Shown in pieces: positions 21,695 through 34,135 of a stretch of 64,000 bases of DNA. The DNA is from Cricetomys ansorgei (lineage: Eukaryota > Chordata > Mammalia > Rodentia > Nesomyidae). The stretch lies in the NCBI GenBank assembly GCA_026225945.1, contig JAMJFZ010002483.1:40665-104664 (forward strand), read 5' to 3'. Position 1 is the first letter of the stretch; the number at the start of each line of letters is the position of its first letter. The position numbers and the translations under genes were made by a program. The notes beneath the pieces were generated by a model. That model was not told the DNA's origin, searched no databases, and worked only from the letters and a program-made list of their open reading frames with translations.

Positions 21695-21855
21695 CACCCC
21701 CCAGATAGGGTTGTAACTCTGTTACAACTCTGTTGTAACTCTGGCTGTCCTGGAACTCACTCTGTAGACCAGGCTGGGCTCAAACTCACAGAGATCTTCC
21801 TGCCTCTGCCTTCCGAGTACTGAGATTAAGAGTGTGTGCTACCACTGCCAGACTA
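21695..21855 (-). mobile_element. B1 SINE
   Basis: CTGGCTGTCCTGGAACTCAC core, with a small internal duplication of GTTGTAACTCT. Confidence 0.8.
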
Positions 21856-22404
21856 TGTGTGTATACTTTTAATTGGTGTTTTCATAATGATTGATGACAT
21901 CATAAGGACAGACACACGTGGTACTTCCTTTCATGTGCTTATTGTTCATTTGTACATTGTCAGAGAAATAACCTGTCAAGATCATTTGTTCATTTTAAAA
22001 TCTTTTTATTATAAAAGTTCCCTATATACTGTAGACAGAAACTGTTTATCAGATTTCTAATCTGCCAGTGTCCCTCCTGTCTGGTGGGTGGGGGATTATA
22101 GACGACTGTAATTGAGAAAATGAAACTCTGAGAAGGAATAGCCCAGAGACAAGGCTGCAAACTACATAGACTCACCTTGGAAACTAACAGTGCCGACTCC
22201 ACTCAGCCTTTTTATGTTCTGTCATACACCAAACATATAATACACAGAACCTAGGTTTTGTGTATGCATGCTAGGCAAGCACTCAATGAACTGAGCTCTA
22301 TCTCTGGCCCAGAAGCATGCATACTGAGCCAGTATTCTACTGGCCATTGACACCTACCCCACATCCCCTTGTCCATTCCAAGCATTTGCATTTCCCAATT
22401 TGCT

Positions 22405-22815
22405 TCTAGAAATGGTAGCTGTGTTGGCTAGTCTTATGTCAACTTGACACAGAAACTGGAGTTACCTGAAAGGGGGAAACCTTAATTGAGAAAATGCCTC
22501 TATGGAATCCAATGTAAGGCATTTACTTGGTTGGTGAACAGTGGAGGGAAGGCCCAGTCCATTGTGGGTGAGGCCATCCCTGGGCTGATGGTTCTGGGCT
22601 CTAGATGAGAGCAGGCTGAGCAAGCTATGAGGAGCAAGCCAGTAAGCAGAACCTTTCCTCTACCTCTGAATCAGCTCCTGCCTCCAGGATCCTGCCCTGT
22701 TTGAGTTCCCATCCTGACCTACTCGACTGATGAACTGTGATCCATAAACCCTTTCCTCCCCAACTTGATTTTGGTCACTGTGTTTCATCTCAGCAATAGA
22801 AACCCTAAGACAGGA
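22405..22815 (+). mobile_element. High-copy rodent interspersed repeat, class not determined
   Basis: TATGTCAACTTGACACAGAA at the left and CAGCAATAGAAACCCTAAGA at the right. A related copy in the opposite orientation lies at 33745-34135. Confidence 0.6.
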
Positions 22816-22959
22816 GCTAAACCTGGTCTATTTAAAGCTGAACTAGATCTACTGGGAAAGAAGGACTGTTGCAAGAACAATAGGAAATGTATCCTCTAAA
22901 GCCAAACTTCTTGTGCTCTTGTATGGACAACTTCAAACTCAGTGGAAGATTCTACTTAT

Positions 22960-23118
22960 TTATTTATTTTGGTTTTTCGAGTCAGGGTTTCTCTGTTGTA
23001 ATTCTGGCTAGCTTGGAACTCACTCTGTAGAGCAGGCTGGCCTTAAACGCACAGAGATCCATCTGCCTCTGCTTCCCATGTGCTGGAACTAAAGATGTCT
23101 GCTGCCACCACACCTTTT
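22960..23118 (-). mobile_element. B1 SINE
   Basis: TTTTTCGAGTCAGGGTTTCT start, CTGCTGCCACCACACC end. Confidence 0.8.
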
Positions 23119-23649
23119 TCAGTGGAACTTTTTAATCAAAACATAAAAGGATTATCAGAGGTGTGCCTTTGACATGGCTCCTCTCCTTATAAAAACCCAT
23201 TTGTTTTTTTGTTTGGTTTTGGTCTGAAGACAAATAGAAATAGAGACTGTTAATTTTCCCACTCCCTCAGTCACTGTTAGCAGAATAGACAGCCTTAGCA
23301 GCTCTGAACTTAACACACTGGGGATCCAGGTTTCTTTGGCTCTAAACAGCAGTTTCTGTTTGGAAAGCACCATGGGAGCGATTCTCAGAACCCCACTTTA
23401 CAATTGAACAGAAGCTCATTTATATCTGGTAGGCCCTTCTAGAGATCGCCTTGATTTTCCCATTTCTTGGGCTTCCCTCTATCAGTCCTGAGATAATAGT
23501 TGATAAAGTTGGTTAAGAAAGAAGAATCACAAGACTCCAGAATCATCAACTTAGTCACATTTTATTTTTTGGTTTTGGTTGTTTGGAGGTAGAAAAGAAT
23601 AACCTCTAAGTCTGCACAAGTAAATCACAAAGAATTTTCTTGGGTTTTT

Positions 23650-23960
23650 TACAGTTTAGAGAGAGTATACATGTGCACATATATGCATGTAGAGGCCAGA
23701 GGTCAACATTGGGTGTCTTCATCAGTTGATTTTCCATTTTTTGAAACAGGGTCTTTCACTGAATCTAGAGCTCACCCATTGGTTATAGAGGCTGGCCAGG
23801 AAGCCCCAGGGATCGGCCTGTCACTGCGACCCCAGCTCCAGTATGACAATACGCCCTTCTGCACTTGACTTTTATGTGAGTACTTAGAATCCCAACTCAG
23901 GCCCTTCTGTTCATGGACAAGCACTTTGCCAAATGAGATACCACTGGAGCTTCTGTTTGC
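23650..23960 (-). mobile_element. B4-type SINE
   Basis: GTAGAGGCCAGAGGTCAACA with GGGTCTTTCACTGAATCTAG, typical antisense B4 order. Confidence 0.65.
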
Positions 23961-24014
23961 TTTATTTGAAACAAAAATCTCACTCAGTAACCCACACTGT
24001 CTTCAAAATCACTT

Positions 24015-24235
24015 TGTAAGCCAGGCATGGTGTCAGTGTCTTTAATTGCAGTACTCTGGAAGCAGAAGCAGGCCTGTCTCTGTGAGTTTTAGGATAGTCT
24101 GGCCTACATACAGAATTCCAGGCCAGCCAGGGCTACATAGTGAGACGCTGTCTCAAAAAAAAAAAAAAAAAAGAAAGAAAGAAAAGAAAAAGGAAAAAAG
24201 AAAGAACAAAAGAAAGGAAGAAAGAAAAGAAAAAC
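24015..24235 (+). mobile_element. B1 SINE with long GAAA-rich tail
   Basis: AAGCCAGGCATGGTGTCAGT head; purine tail 24157-24235. Confidence 0.8.
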
Positions 24236-24309
24236 CACTATGTATCTCACACTAGCCTTGAACTCCCAGCAGCCTTCCCATCTTAGCCTGTGAGTACTGG
24301 GATGAATGT

Positions 24310-24930
24310 GTGTGTGTGTAAACTGTACTGACATACACAAAATGCATGATGTTTAGTTATGATGGTCAATGGGAAACACAAGGCTATAGTTTCATAGATG
24401 CAAACCCTGCCAGACCTCAGCAGAGGGAACCACCTGTCATGGCAAGCTCCACTAGACAGTGGAACTCTGAGCGTCTCATCTCGGGGTTTTTATTGATACA
24501 GAAGCTCCTCGGGTGTTCTATTGATACAAAAACTCTGCCCTGTCATCCAAAGGCCTATTTGCTTAATGACAGAAACCTGTAGTTTAGTCTCATTCCACAA
24601 TCCACAATCCTGTAGCAGCTGAGCTATGCCACCTTACAGTGGGAGAGCTCAAGGCCTAAGGGAAGTGTTCTCTCCTCGTTGCCTGAGACCAAGACCATGG
24701 AGGAGAGAGCCACAAGAATTCCTTCACAGCAACTTTGCTCTTCCCCAATGGCTCTGCCAGAGAACAGTGGACAGGTGCAGATCATGAGCAATCAAACATC
24801 TTAATCACAGATTTATGTAAAGCCAACACCTGCAGATAATACAAACTGCCAAGACTTAGGCAGCCCTTCCCCAAGCAATGCGCAAAACAATTATTATGAA
24901 CATAACTAGAAATAAACTTCACCAACAGTG
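24310..24930 (-). mobile_element. LTR-like repeat, longer copy
   Basis: On the minus strand it contains a CAATAAAAACCCCGAGATGA signal block and GGTGGTTCCCTCTGCTGAGG, shared with 47640-47960. The LTR class is inferred from the embedded polyadenylation signal; the family name is not recognised. Confidence 0.5.
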
Positions 24931-25140
24931 AAATGGGAAGTGGGTGACAGGGTGTAGTAATTTTCTCTGGGTCAGTAGAGGGTGAAAGTACCTCTTTTCT
25001 GCCAAGAGGATTATCAAACTTCTTTATCTCCCTGTGGCCCCCTCCCTCTCTGTCTCCTGTCTCTTTACTAGGAGTAGAATACAGTTGGCCTCAGCCTTCC
25101 TTTTGGCCCAGATTGCCATTTGACTTTAAAGATTTTGTCC

Positions 25141-25320
25141 TTAGTCTCTGGAGGCCAAGTAATCACAAGCCGACTTCAGCACCAGCTCCAGCATCTCTGT
25201 CCTTCTGGGGTCAGTGGCTGCAACATCAGGTAAGCGACTCAGAGCATGAGAGTTGATGATATGAAAGAGACCTGCTGTTAACGTGTCACTTTTGCATGTA
25301 GGTGAACATTCTGGCTGTGG
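25141..25320 (-). other. Candidate orphan terminal coding exon between P2rx7 and P2rx4
   Basis: Sixty codons including TAA open directly behind a good acceptor (polypyrimidine stretch ending tctgtttcag at 25330-25321). The peptide begins PQPECSPTCKSDTLTAGLFH and ends LELVLKSACDYLASRD, with protein-like composition and no repeat signature. I recognise no family. The same frame also has an ATG 8 codons upstream within the acceptor tract, so it could be a 67-codon chance ORF. No partner exon or promoter was identified. Confidence 0.25.
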
Positions 25321-25914
25321 CTGAAACAGAACAGAAGAGATCAAATACTTAATATGTTAAAATTCTGTCAGTGCTTGTGGCATTTAAATTTCCTATTGGT
25401 GAAATAGAATAAAACAAGACTTGATTGGAAACTTTTATTTTCAAAACAACTTGGATCTTTCCAACTCTTGAGTCAAAAAACCGATTAACAGACCACTAGG
25501 AGAACTTAGGTGCTAGATCCTAGCTTCTTAAACTGTGGGTCATAATTCTACAGGGACTGCAGAATTCAGTGTGGGGTTTATGAAAAACTTGGCAACAGTA
25601 AAAGGTTTCTGAACACGACCAACCTCGCATTAATTCAAAAGAAACACACTATGGATCCAACGTGTTTCTAGCAGGATTCAAGCGTGCCGTGTGGCATAGC
25701 TTCACCCTGGTGCTGGGCATGTCTCTGAGCCACACGATAGCGATGAACAGATGTCTGAAATTCCTCAGATGCGAAGCTCTTGTACATGATGAACTGCAGT
25801 GGTTTTACTGTATATACAAAATTCTGCTCTTACAGAAATGCAACGGTTTGATAATGGGAAACAAAGACTAGTGTCTTCCTTCTGTCCATTTCTCAGAATC
25901 TAAGTATTAAATTA

Positions 25915-26035
25915 GTCTGTCCAGTTTTGGGGACAAGGTTTCCATATGTGGCCCAGGCTGGCCTTGAACTTGTAAACTTCCTGCCTTAGCCTCTTCCCGA
26001 GTACTGAGATTACAAGTATATACCACCATGCTTAA
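25915..26035 (-). mobile_element. Diverged B1 SINE
   Basis: GGGGACAAGGTTTCCATATG start and GATTACAAGTATATACCACC end. Confidence 0.65.
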
Positions 26036-26039
26036 GCCT

Positions 26040-26400
26040 TTGTTTCCATGGATTTACCTATTCCAGATATTTCCTCAAATAGACTCATGACATGTGCCCT
26101 TTCATGTTTGTCTTTTCATTCAGCATTGTGTTTTGAGATTTATCCACAATTTAGCATGAATCAATATCTGCCCTTTTCATGGCTGAATAGCATTCCAGTG
26201 GGTGTCACATGTTGTTTATTCACTGGTTCACTGAAGACACTGGCCTGTTTCCCCCTTTGTGTGGAGTGCTGCTATGGACACAGTACACAGGGTCCTTTGA
26301 GTCTGCTTTTCCATTCTTTTCAGGATTGGCCTAGGCATAAATTTACTGGGGTATATGGTAATTCAGTGCTTAAAAATTTTCAGAAACCTTCTATTTTCCT
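26040..26400 (-). mobile_element. Old L1 fragment, antisense
   Basis: GGCTGAATAGCATTCCAGTG and TGGGGTATATGGTAATTCAG match the antisense of the L1 ORF2 end and 3' UTR. Confidence 0.65.
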
Positions 26401-27824
26401 TCTTTGATTTTCTGACTTAGGATATATGCACAGTTGTAGCTCTTTGAGCCAAGCATTCACAGATCTTTGAGTGGCTCCAGGAAATAACCAAGGTTGGAGA
26501 CAAGGAGCCATTGATAGTATCTGATCCCTTGACCTTTCCCAGGATCCACTTTCTGTTGTTCTAGCTTGATGGAGCCGCCAGGGGCATGGGGGGTGAGGCT
26601 ACACAGCCTCACTGTGTCAGCTCAGCAGAGGCTGCATGGTATTCGGCCGGCGGATGCTGAGCTGCCGCTGTGCTAGCTGCGGTTGCGGCTTGGTTTCTTT
26701 GTGCACCAAGGAGACAAAACTTGTCTTAGTGAGCTTTTGTCCCAGCGCCAAGAGGCAGGCAGTGGACAATGCAGAGAAGTCAGTCACTAGGGAAAGCTGC
26801 TCACGTTCATCACCATGAGCGCTTGTAACAGTCTTGGTACTTTAAAATCTCTTTTAAATCTCTGTAGTGACTGCACTACAGCTGTATCTGCATTTTTCCT
26901 AGACACGTCCCTACAAGCCCTCTCTTTTCATCCTTTTATAAAATCCTCTTTTAGTTTTGTTTTTTCAAATTTTCATTTCACTCATTTCTACCCTAAGGTT
27001 GTTTCCCTTTGACTTCTTTCAGTTGGTGCTGTTCTTCTTCAGTGTATACGCTGAATGCTTAGCTTGTTTTTTTCATCTTCTGGTCTTCTGATGGATTATA
27101 TAGCGCTTTGGGTTTCTTTCCATCTGAAGTACCACTTTAGTTCTTTGATTCTATATGTTCCCAGAAATCATGTAGCAATAATCTATAGGGGTTCCAAGTA
27201 TTTTTGAAATGTGTCCTTCATAAATTCATTTTTAGTTTCATTGAGATGTGCTTGGAGAACTGCTCTGCACTGTATGGAGCACTGGGATGTACGTGTCCTG
27301 ATGAGTGTCCGCTATTTTATAAATGTTCTGTGTACATGCTAGAAGAGAACGGACAGTCTTGGCTGAGTATTGAATCCTCTAGGTATCTGTTATCTCGGAG
27401 GAAGCACGGATGAGTCATTTATTCTGGAAATCTTGAGTGGGGGATATGCTAGGCAAAGAGAACCACAAGGACAGAGGCCCTAAGGTAGGGATGCGCTTGC
27501 TGTGTTCCAGAGAGAATGGATGGAGCGGGGTGGGCTAGGAAGGAAGTGGTAAAGCTAACTGAGGCTCGGAGGGTTCATCAGCAGCCAGAGCAAGTGGGCC
27601 TTAGATTCCCCACCATTTAATTGGTGGGGCGCTAAGCATTTTGTGTAAGTTTAATGTCAAGTATAAATAGAACTCATTTTATACAATGGAGAGAACATTT
27701 GGGATTAAGAGTATCTGAGAGATCATATTCAGTCCAGCTTTCCTTCTGCAAATAAGAGAACAAAGATGAATTCTAGACAGGTTTCTGTAGTTCAGAGCAG
27801 AGCTCTGGATAGACCCTTTGTCTC

Positions 27825-27920
27825 TGAAGGAGCATTGTGAGTTCAAGACCAGCCTGGGCTACATATCAAGTTCCAATACAGCCTAGGTTACATGGCAAGA
27901 CCTTGTCTCAAAGAAAAGGT
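27825..27920 (+). mobile_element. B1 SINE 3' fragment
   Basis: GAGTTCAAGACCAGCCTGGG with a CCTTGTCTCAAAGAAAA end. Confidence 0.65.
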
Positions 27921-28399
27921 AGAGTCTGTTTTCATAATTTTATTCAAATGTTATTGAAAAGACTCTGTCTCATGAACCCTATTGTAAAACAAAACTGCTT
28001 AACCATTTAGTTACTTATTTTGGAAATGTAGGCTTTTACATTTAGTTAGTAGAAGTTAATTTCCCAAAAGGACTCCTGTCCTTCTGAAATGTTCTGCCTG
28101 CTTTAATTTTTCCCTTTCTGCTTCATTTCCACGTGTGATCTGTTTCTGTGAGACAGCTGCCTCAGCCTTCCCTGCATTCCCCACGGTGCCACCTTCAATT
28201 CGAAGACTTATTCCAGCTCTTTTTTGATGGGGCCTCTGTGCCTGATTCAGAAGTCTTCGCCTGACAGTACAGTACTAACTCACTGCTCTGACTGGTGTGG
28301 CAGTTTCTCCAACCTGCCAGACAAGCAAGACAGGCGCCTTTAGGGGCAGCCTATGGTGATACTGCATTTTTAGAGAAACCTTGCATTTATTTCAGCTAA

Positions 28400-29090
28400 G
28401 ACTTTCTGGCAGGGCCAGAGAGATGATTCAACAGGGAAAAGGTACTAAATACCAAGCCCAGCACCCGAGTTCTGCCCCCAGAACCTGCATGGTGGAAGGG
28501 GATAGCGTATTCAATGTGTTGTCCTCTGACTTCCACATGTGTGCACCACGGTACATGTGCACCCTCCCCCACACGAAATAAATATATACAGTATATCTAG
28601 AAATAAATAAAACAACAAGAGTCTGGAGAGATGGCTCCACAGGTAAAAGAACTTGCTGCTCTTCCTGAGAACCCAGGCTTGATTCCCAGCAACCACACGG
28701 AAGCTCACAACTGGCTGTAACTCCATTTCCAGGGGATCCAACCCTGCTCTCTTCTAGATGCCCATTCTGTCTCCACAGGCACCAAGCATGCACACGGTGC
28801 ACAGATGCGCATGCGGGGCAAAATACCCGTATACACTTTAAAAAATGGAAACAAAAGCAACAACAACAACAGCGAAAACACAGCTGGAGAAATGGCTAAA
28901 TGGTTAGGGACACTAGCTGTTTTCTGCAGATGACCTGGGTTCAGTTCCCAGCATCTACATGGTGGTTTATAGCATCATCTGTAGCACCAGTTCCAGGGGA
29001 CCGGACTCCTTCTTCTGACACCTGATAGCACCAGGTGCACATATGCACGTGCAGGCAAAACACTCACACATATAAAATGAATCAAACAAC
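28400..29090 (+). mobile_element. Three consecutive B3-type SINEs
   Basis: Heads at about 28408 (GCAGGGCCAGAGAGATGATT), 28621 (GTCTGGAGAGATGGCTCCAC) and 28881 (AGCTGGAGAAATGGCTAAAT), all in the same orientation. Confidence 0.75.
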
Positions 29091-29990
29091 TTTGTGCTAC
29101 AAGGAGAGCATGGCCAGAGGCATTTCTGTCCATCACTTTGATCTTTTACATGGGTTCTCCATGACTTTGAGGTAAATACCCTCAAAAATCCTTTTGCTGT
29201 CTTTTCTTCTCTTAAATTATGACCTCAAACTGAGCAGACTCAAAGATGTACTCCTTGACTCGGTATACTCAGGAGCGGACTCCTTATGGTAGCATGTTTA
29301 GGAATAGGCCCAGCCCTAAATGAATACCCATGGACCTCAGGCTTTGTTCCTTAAGGATATCACTTTGGAAATAACCCTGTGGTCTCCCCACCTGCTGCAG
29401 GCAACGAATTCCCCCATCTTTCATGCCTTGGCTGTGTAATTTTGATTTTGACTCCCCAAGATGTTGTGTTTAGTTGCAGAGCCCCTCTGCTCTTGCAGTG
29501 ACACAGTAGCCAGGGTAGGTGCATCTGAGCAACCAAAAACTACTTTGGGTAATACACAGGAGTCCTGAACTTTGCAGGTGGGTGCAGGACACATCTAGTA
29601 CTGTACCTGCCTACAAACCTGGCTCACATTCTGGGAGATGCAACTCTGTGGACTTTGTCCTTAGTACCTTATCTGAGGAATTGCAGGATGACGACCAAAT
29701 CAATGCCTGAGGTAAGGTCCAGCCTGCAATTCCACACCAACAAAACCAAAAGTAAAATTTATAAATTCCCCATCCACTGGTTTATCCTGTCTTTGTAAAT
29801 CCTTGCTTTGTCTTTCCTAAAATGTTCCATTCCCTTCTTTTCCTGGCTTCCTGACCAATATGTAATTTCCAGTAGAATGTTTTCAAAATGAAATATGTAA
29901 ATATGCACTATGCATAGTATACAAGCTGAGCCAAGCCCAGGATTGAGACTGAGAAGGAAAGGTAACAAGATTCTGAAAAGAAAAAGGATA

Positions 29991-30070
29991 GGAAAGGGAA
30001 GGGAAGGGAAGGGAAGGGAAGGGAAGGGAAGGGAAGGGAAGGGAAGGGAAAAGAAAAAGGAGGAAGAAGT
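29991..30070 (+). repeat. (GGGAA)n purine tract
   Basis: About 11 units of GGGAA, all purine on the plus strand, next to a B1 3' fragment at 30078-30130. Confidence 0.97.
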
Positions 30071-30179
30071 AGTAGTAGCCTGTGAGTTCCAGGCCAGCCT
30101 GATCTACAAAGTGACAACCTGTCTCAAAACAAAAAGAAAATCCCCTCCTTCCTTCAGGTTGTTTCTACTTAAAAAATAT

Positions 30180-30420
30180 TTTTATTTTTATTTATTCTTT
30201 GAGAATTTTATACAATCTATTTTGATCGTTTTCTTTCCCTTGCCCCAACATCTCCCAGATCCTGTGTGTTTTTACTTGTTAGCTGTTGTGGATGTTGCTG
30301 CTTCAAATGGCCATGAACAGATGTCATTTGAGTGCTTGTCTTCAACCCTTGGGGTGTGTACCTAGAAGCAGAAATGACAACTCACAGGACAATTCTGTTT
30401 AGTTATTTAAGTAACTGTTA
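30180..30420 (-). mobile_element. Old L1 fragment, antisense
   Basis: GTGTGTACCTAGAAGCAGAA resembles the antisense L1 3' region. Confidence 0.5.
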
Positions 30421-30464
30421 AATTCAAGTATTAGATTCTGTATTTAGAATTATTTGTCACTCCA

Positions 30465-30962
30465 TAGGCCAGGATGGCACATGTCTGTAGTCCCAACATT
30501 CAAGAAACTAAATCAGGGAGAGCCGAGTTCAAGGCTAGCCTGTGCTACAAAGCAAAACCTTATATCAAAAAACTAAAGGCTGGGGGCCAGGGAGATGTCT
30601 CCACAAGTTTGGTCTCTTGCTGAGCAAGTGTGAGGACCGGAGATCAAATCCCCAGTACCCATGTAAAAAGCCAGGCATAGCTATAGTTGCATCTGTAAAG
30701 CCAGTGCTGTGGGTGTAGAGGGGAGGATCGCTGGGGCATGCTGGTTGTCAGCCTACGTCCAGGCTCCATGAGGGACCCTGTCGAAAGGGAACAAGGTGGT
30801 AAATGATAAAGCAGGACATCCAGCATCAACCCTCTGGCCTCCATGCACACCTGAGTGTGTGCATGTACCACATATGTGTACATCAAACACAAGAACACAC
30901 AGAAAAACAAAAACTAAGGGTTAAGGATGTAGCTCAATAATAGAATGCTTGCTCAGCACAAT
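30465..30962 (+). mobile_element. B1, B4-like and ID fragments
   Basis: B1 at 30465-30580 (GGCCAGGATGGCACATGTCT); tRNA-like plus B1-like unit 30583-30915; ID-like GGATGTAGCTCAATAATAGA at 30924. Confidence 0.55.
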
Positions 30963-31014
30963 TTTGTTGAACTGTCTAAAACAAATTCATATAGGAGAAT
31001 TTAAAAGAGAGCCA

Positions 31015-31173
31015 CTGACTGGGTGGTAGTAGCACATGCCTTTAATCCCAGCACTTGGGAAGCAGAGGCAGGGGGATCTCTATGAGTTCAAGGCCAGCCT
31101 GGTCTAGAGAGTGAGTTCCAGGACAGCCAGAGTTACAACAGAGAAATCCTGTCTCAAAAACAACAACAACAAC

Positions 31174-31204
<31 letters not shown>

Positions 31205-31205
31205 A
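31015..31205 (+). mobile_element. B1 SINE with CAA and GA tail
   Basis: CTGGGTGGTAGTAGCACATG head; (CAA)n then (GA)n to 31203. Confidence 0.85.
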
Positions 31206-31889
31206 CCTTTGTAGATGAAATTATTAATATCTCATGTGGGTTCATTCAGGGAACAGGAGACAATCAGGAGTGTGTAAGCCCAAGCCCTGCAGCAGGGTCC
31301 AGTCTCTCCTGGACTGACCCAGAGCACATGGTGTCTAGGTATTTTATTGAGAGAAAGCACCACCCACCAATACAAAGGTCTTATTGCCTAATGGAAAGAA
31401 TTTCCACAGTGCACCAACCCCCAACTTTAGCAGGCTGACATGATGCTGAAGGGGCCAGTCAATACCTGGCAAGATATTCCTTGACCAGTGTTTAGGCTGA
31501 GGGATAGGCCTGTAAAGTTCCTCCATTAGCATTAATACAATCAGATGCTTTCAACACAAAGATCTCAGTGGGCAGAGTCAATAATTGCTCCATCCATGGG
31601 CCATTGAGTAGATGATCAATCGCTGGTGCTCCAAACTGGCATTCTTTCTGCATTCACAGAATCCACACTCAGGAATTTGGTTCCAAAAGCTAAGGAAGGT
31701 GACCTTCTGGCAGTGGCTCTAGCTGCCAGATACAGGAGCTGTTATTACTACACAGAAGTATGTTGTAGCTTTATCATATTTGAGAATAAGTTTAAATATT
31801 CCACTACAAGCCTTTGTTTGATTCCTGGATACAGGAATCTACTAATCTTTTCTGAAATCTCTCAGTGACTTAATTTGTCCTTATCCTGC

Positions 31890-32460
31890 CAGGGCCGGCC
31901 TGGCAAGTCGTACAGTACCTGGATGGAGAGTGGGACTGAAGGGTCTAATGAGGAGAAGGGGAAGAGACGCAAGGGGAAAGAAATAGACCAGACACACTCA
32001 GCATCATTGAGCTCAGATGGAATGGAGCTGAAATTTTATTTTTCTCTCCAAACTTACACCCCTTTCATCAGGGGGCTATGTGCAGCTACAGGGATTAGAA
32101 CCAAGGTGTTAATTACAGGGTGAGACAGTGCATAGGTAAAAACATCCTGAAGCCCAGATAGGTATCAGAACAAAGCATCTTCCCTGCTGAGGTGGGATGC
32201 TTACTTAGGGGAGACAGCCTCTCTCCAGTGGAGTTAGATGCTTAGGACAATAGCTTCTCCAGGTGAAGTTAAATGTTTAGCCAGAGAAGAAGTATCCCTT
32301 CAGGGGGCTTTGGCTTCCCTGTAAACAAGCGGCTCTCGGGCAGTCATTAATTATTCATGACTCAGTTTAGCTCAGAAGATCTCCCAATAGCCAGAGGCTC
32401 ACAGCAGGGTCCAGGCCCAGAGTCTGAAGGGCTCACCACATTATCCACAATACTTTCATA
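31890..32460. mobile_element. Possible LTR-derived sequence
   Basis: AAATTTTATTTTTCTCTCCA and several imperfect internal repeats (CTTCTCCAGGTGAAGTTAAA, CTCTCCAGTGGAGTTAGATG) suggest an antisense LTR end. The phrase GCAGGGTCCAG occurs here and at 31290. Family unknown. Confidence 0.3.
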
Positions 32461-32514
32461 TTCCAATGAAGAGCTAGGCTTTCTCTCTCTACCTAAAAGT
32501 GTATTCCATGTCAA

Positions 32515-32805
32515 AGATATGATTTGTGTGTTTGTTTATTAGACATAGTGTCTCACTATGCAGCACAGACTGGTCTTGAACTGCATATCCTCCTGCCTCA
32601 GCTGTGATGAGAGGCTTGGCTCCTGTGTCCAGACGAAAGATTGATTTCTGTGTGTTGTTTTTGAGAAAGGGTCTCACTGTGTAGCCATGGCTATCCTGGA
32701 ACTCACTATGTAGATGAGGCTGACTTCGAACTCCCAGAGGTCCACCTGCCTCTGCCTCCTGAGTGCTGGGATTAAAGGTGTACACCACCATGACCAGCAA
32801 GAAAT
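32515..32805 (-). mobile_element. B1 fragment followed by full B1 SINE
   Basis: First unit 32540-32615 is partial. The second, 32655-32805, has GGCTATCCTGGAACTCACTA and GCTGGGATTAAAGGTGTACA. Confidence 0.75.
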
Positions 32806-33089
32806 TTTAGAAAGTATCCTCAGATTTTTTTCTTTCTTTCCATCAGTAGCACCAGGTACCTTATTGAGCCAGTCCCTGTGATCCCAGCAGACTTCTAGAT
32901 GATATCTCCTCCCCAGGAGCCCCTCCACCAGTGTCCCCAGGGCTGTCACTGCAGTGCTGGGAACTGAACTCCAGGCTTTCTACATACTAAACCATTTTCT
33001 CTCTCTCTCTCTTCCATTGAGCTATGTCCCCAACCCAAGAGTGTTTTCCCCCTTTCTCCCATCCTTCCTGTATGTTTTTGCATGTTGTT

Positions 33090-33420
33090 GCATATATTGC
33101 ATGTTTGTAGGCGTGTGTGTGCACGTTCAAGCCTGTGGAGGCCAGAGGTTGGTGTCAGGAGTCCTCCTTGACTGTTCTTCCATCTTATTCATGGGGCAGG
33201 GTCTCTCAGTCAAACCCAAGGCTCACTGACAGAGTCTTGCTAGCCAACTTGTTCTGGGAATCTGCTGTCATTGCTTTCCAAGGCTGGAATTACAGGCGGG
33301 ACATTCCACCTTTCCTTTTGAGACACGTTCTCCTATGTAACTCAGCCTAGCCTCAAACTTGGATCCTCTCCCTTAGCCTCCTGCGTGCTATTGCAGTTTG
33401 TGCCACCATATCTCACCCAA
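33090..33420 (-). mobile_element. B4-type and B1-like SINE
   Basis: GTGGAGGCCAGAGGTTGGTG and GGGTCTCTCAGTCAAACCCA, then a decayed B1 at 33310-33420. Confidence 0.6.
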
Positions 33421-33744
33421 GGATGTTCCTAAATCACAGCTGTCCTCATGACATCTGACAACCCAGGAACTTTCAGTAGCTTTATACCTTGTTCAAGAAC
33501 CTTAGCCCTTTCTATTTTTAAGGTTTTTCTCAAATATCCCCCATTTGATCTTCATTTATTTTCTTTGCAGCCTGGGAGAGTGAGACAGCTCTTTGTGGGA
33601 TCTCAGCTAAGATCATTAACAGTTTATTACTGTTGGGAAGGACAGTTCAAGGGAAGAAGTCACCGTGTGCCATCAGGGTCACATGAGCTTTTTAAAGCAG
33701 AATGAATAAGGGCCTGGCTTTGTAGTGTCAGGATGGTGAAGAGC

Positions 33745-34135
33745 TATTCCAGTTTTATTTTGATGCTATGATAAAACACTCCTGACCCAGAGCAACTTGG
33801 GGAGCAAAGTATTTATTTGGCTCACACTTCCAGATTGTGGTTCATTGTAAAGGGAAGTCAGGGCAGGAACCTGAACAGAAACCACGGAAGAACACTGCTT
33901 ACTGATTCATTCTGCCTCACACATTCACAAGCTCATGTTTAGTTAGTTTTCTTGTACATCCCAGGACCACTTGCCTAGGGAGTGTCCTGCCCACTGTGGG
34001 CTGGGCCCTCCTACATCAACTAGTAACCCAGACAATTCTCCACAGACATGCCCACAAGCCAGTCTGATCTAGTCCTTCCTGGATTGAGGCTTTCCTCTCA
34101 GATGACTTTATGATGTGTCAGCTCTTTGATGGTAG
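33745..34135 (-). mobile_element. High-copy rodent interspersed repeat
   Basis: GACCCAGAGCAACTTGGGGA and GTGGGCTGGGCCCTCCTACA; same family as 22405-22815, inverted. Confidence 0.6.

Noticed and set aside
26560..26820. Moderately CpG-containing stretch with a short cysteine-rich ORF
   Set aside because: Too short and too poor in CpG for an island, no family match, no splice context.
31230..31650. Possible additional ERV fragment
   Set aside because: Shares only a short phrase with 32400; no LTR ends, primer-binding site or coding motif could be made out.
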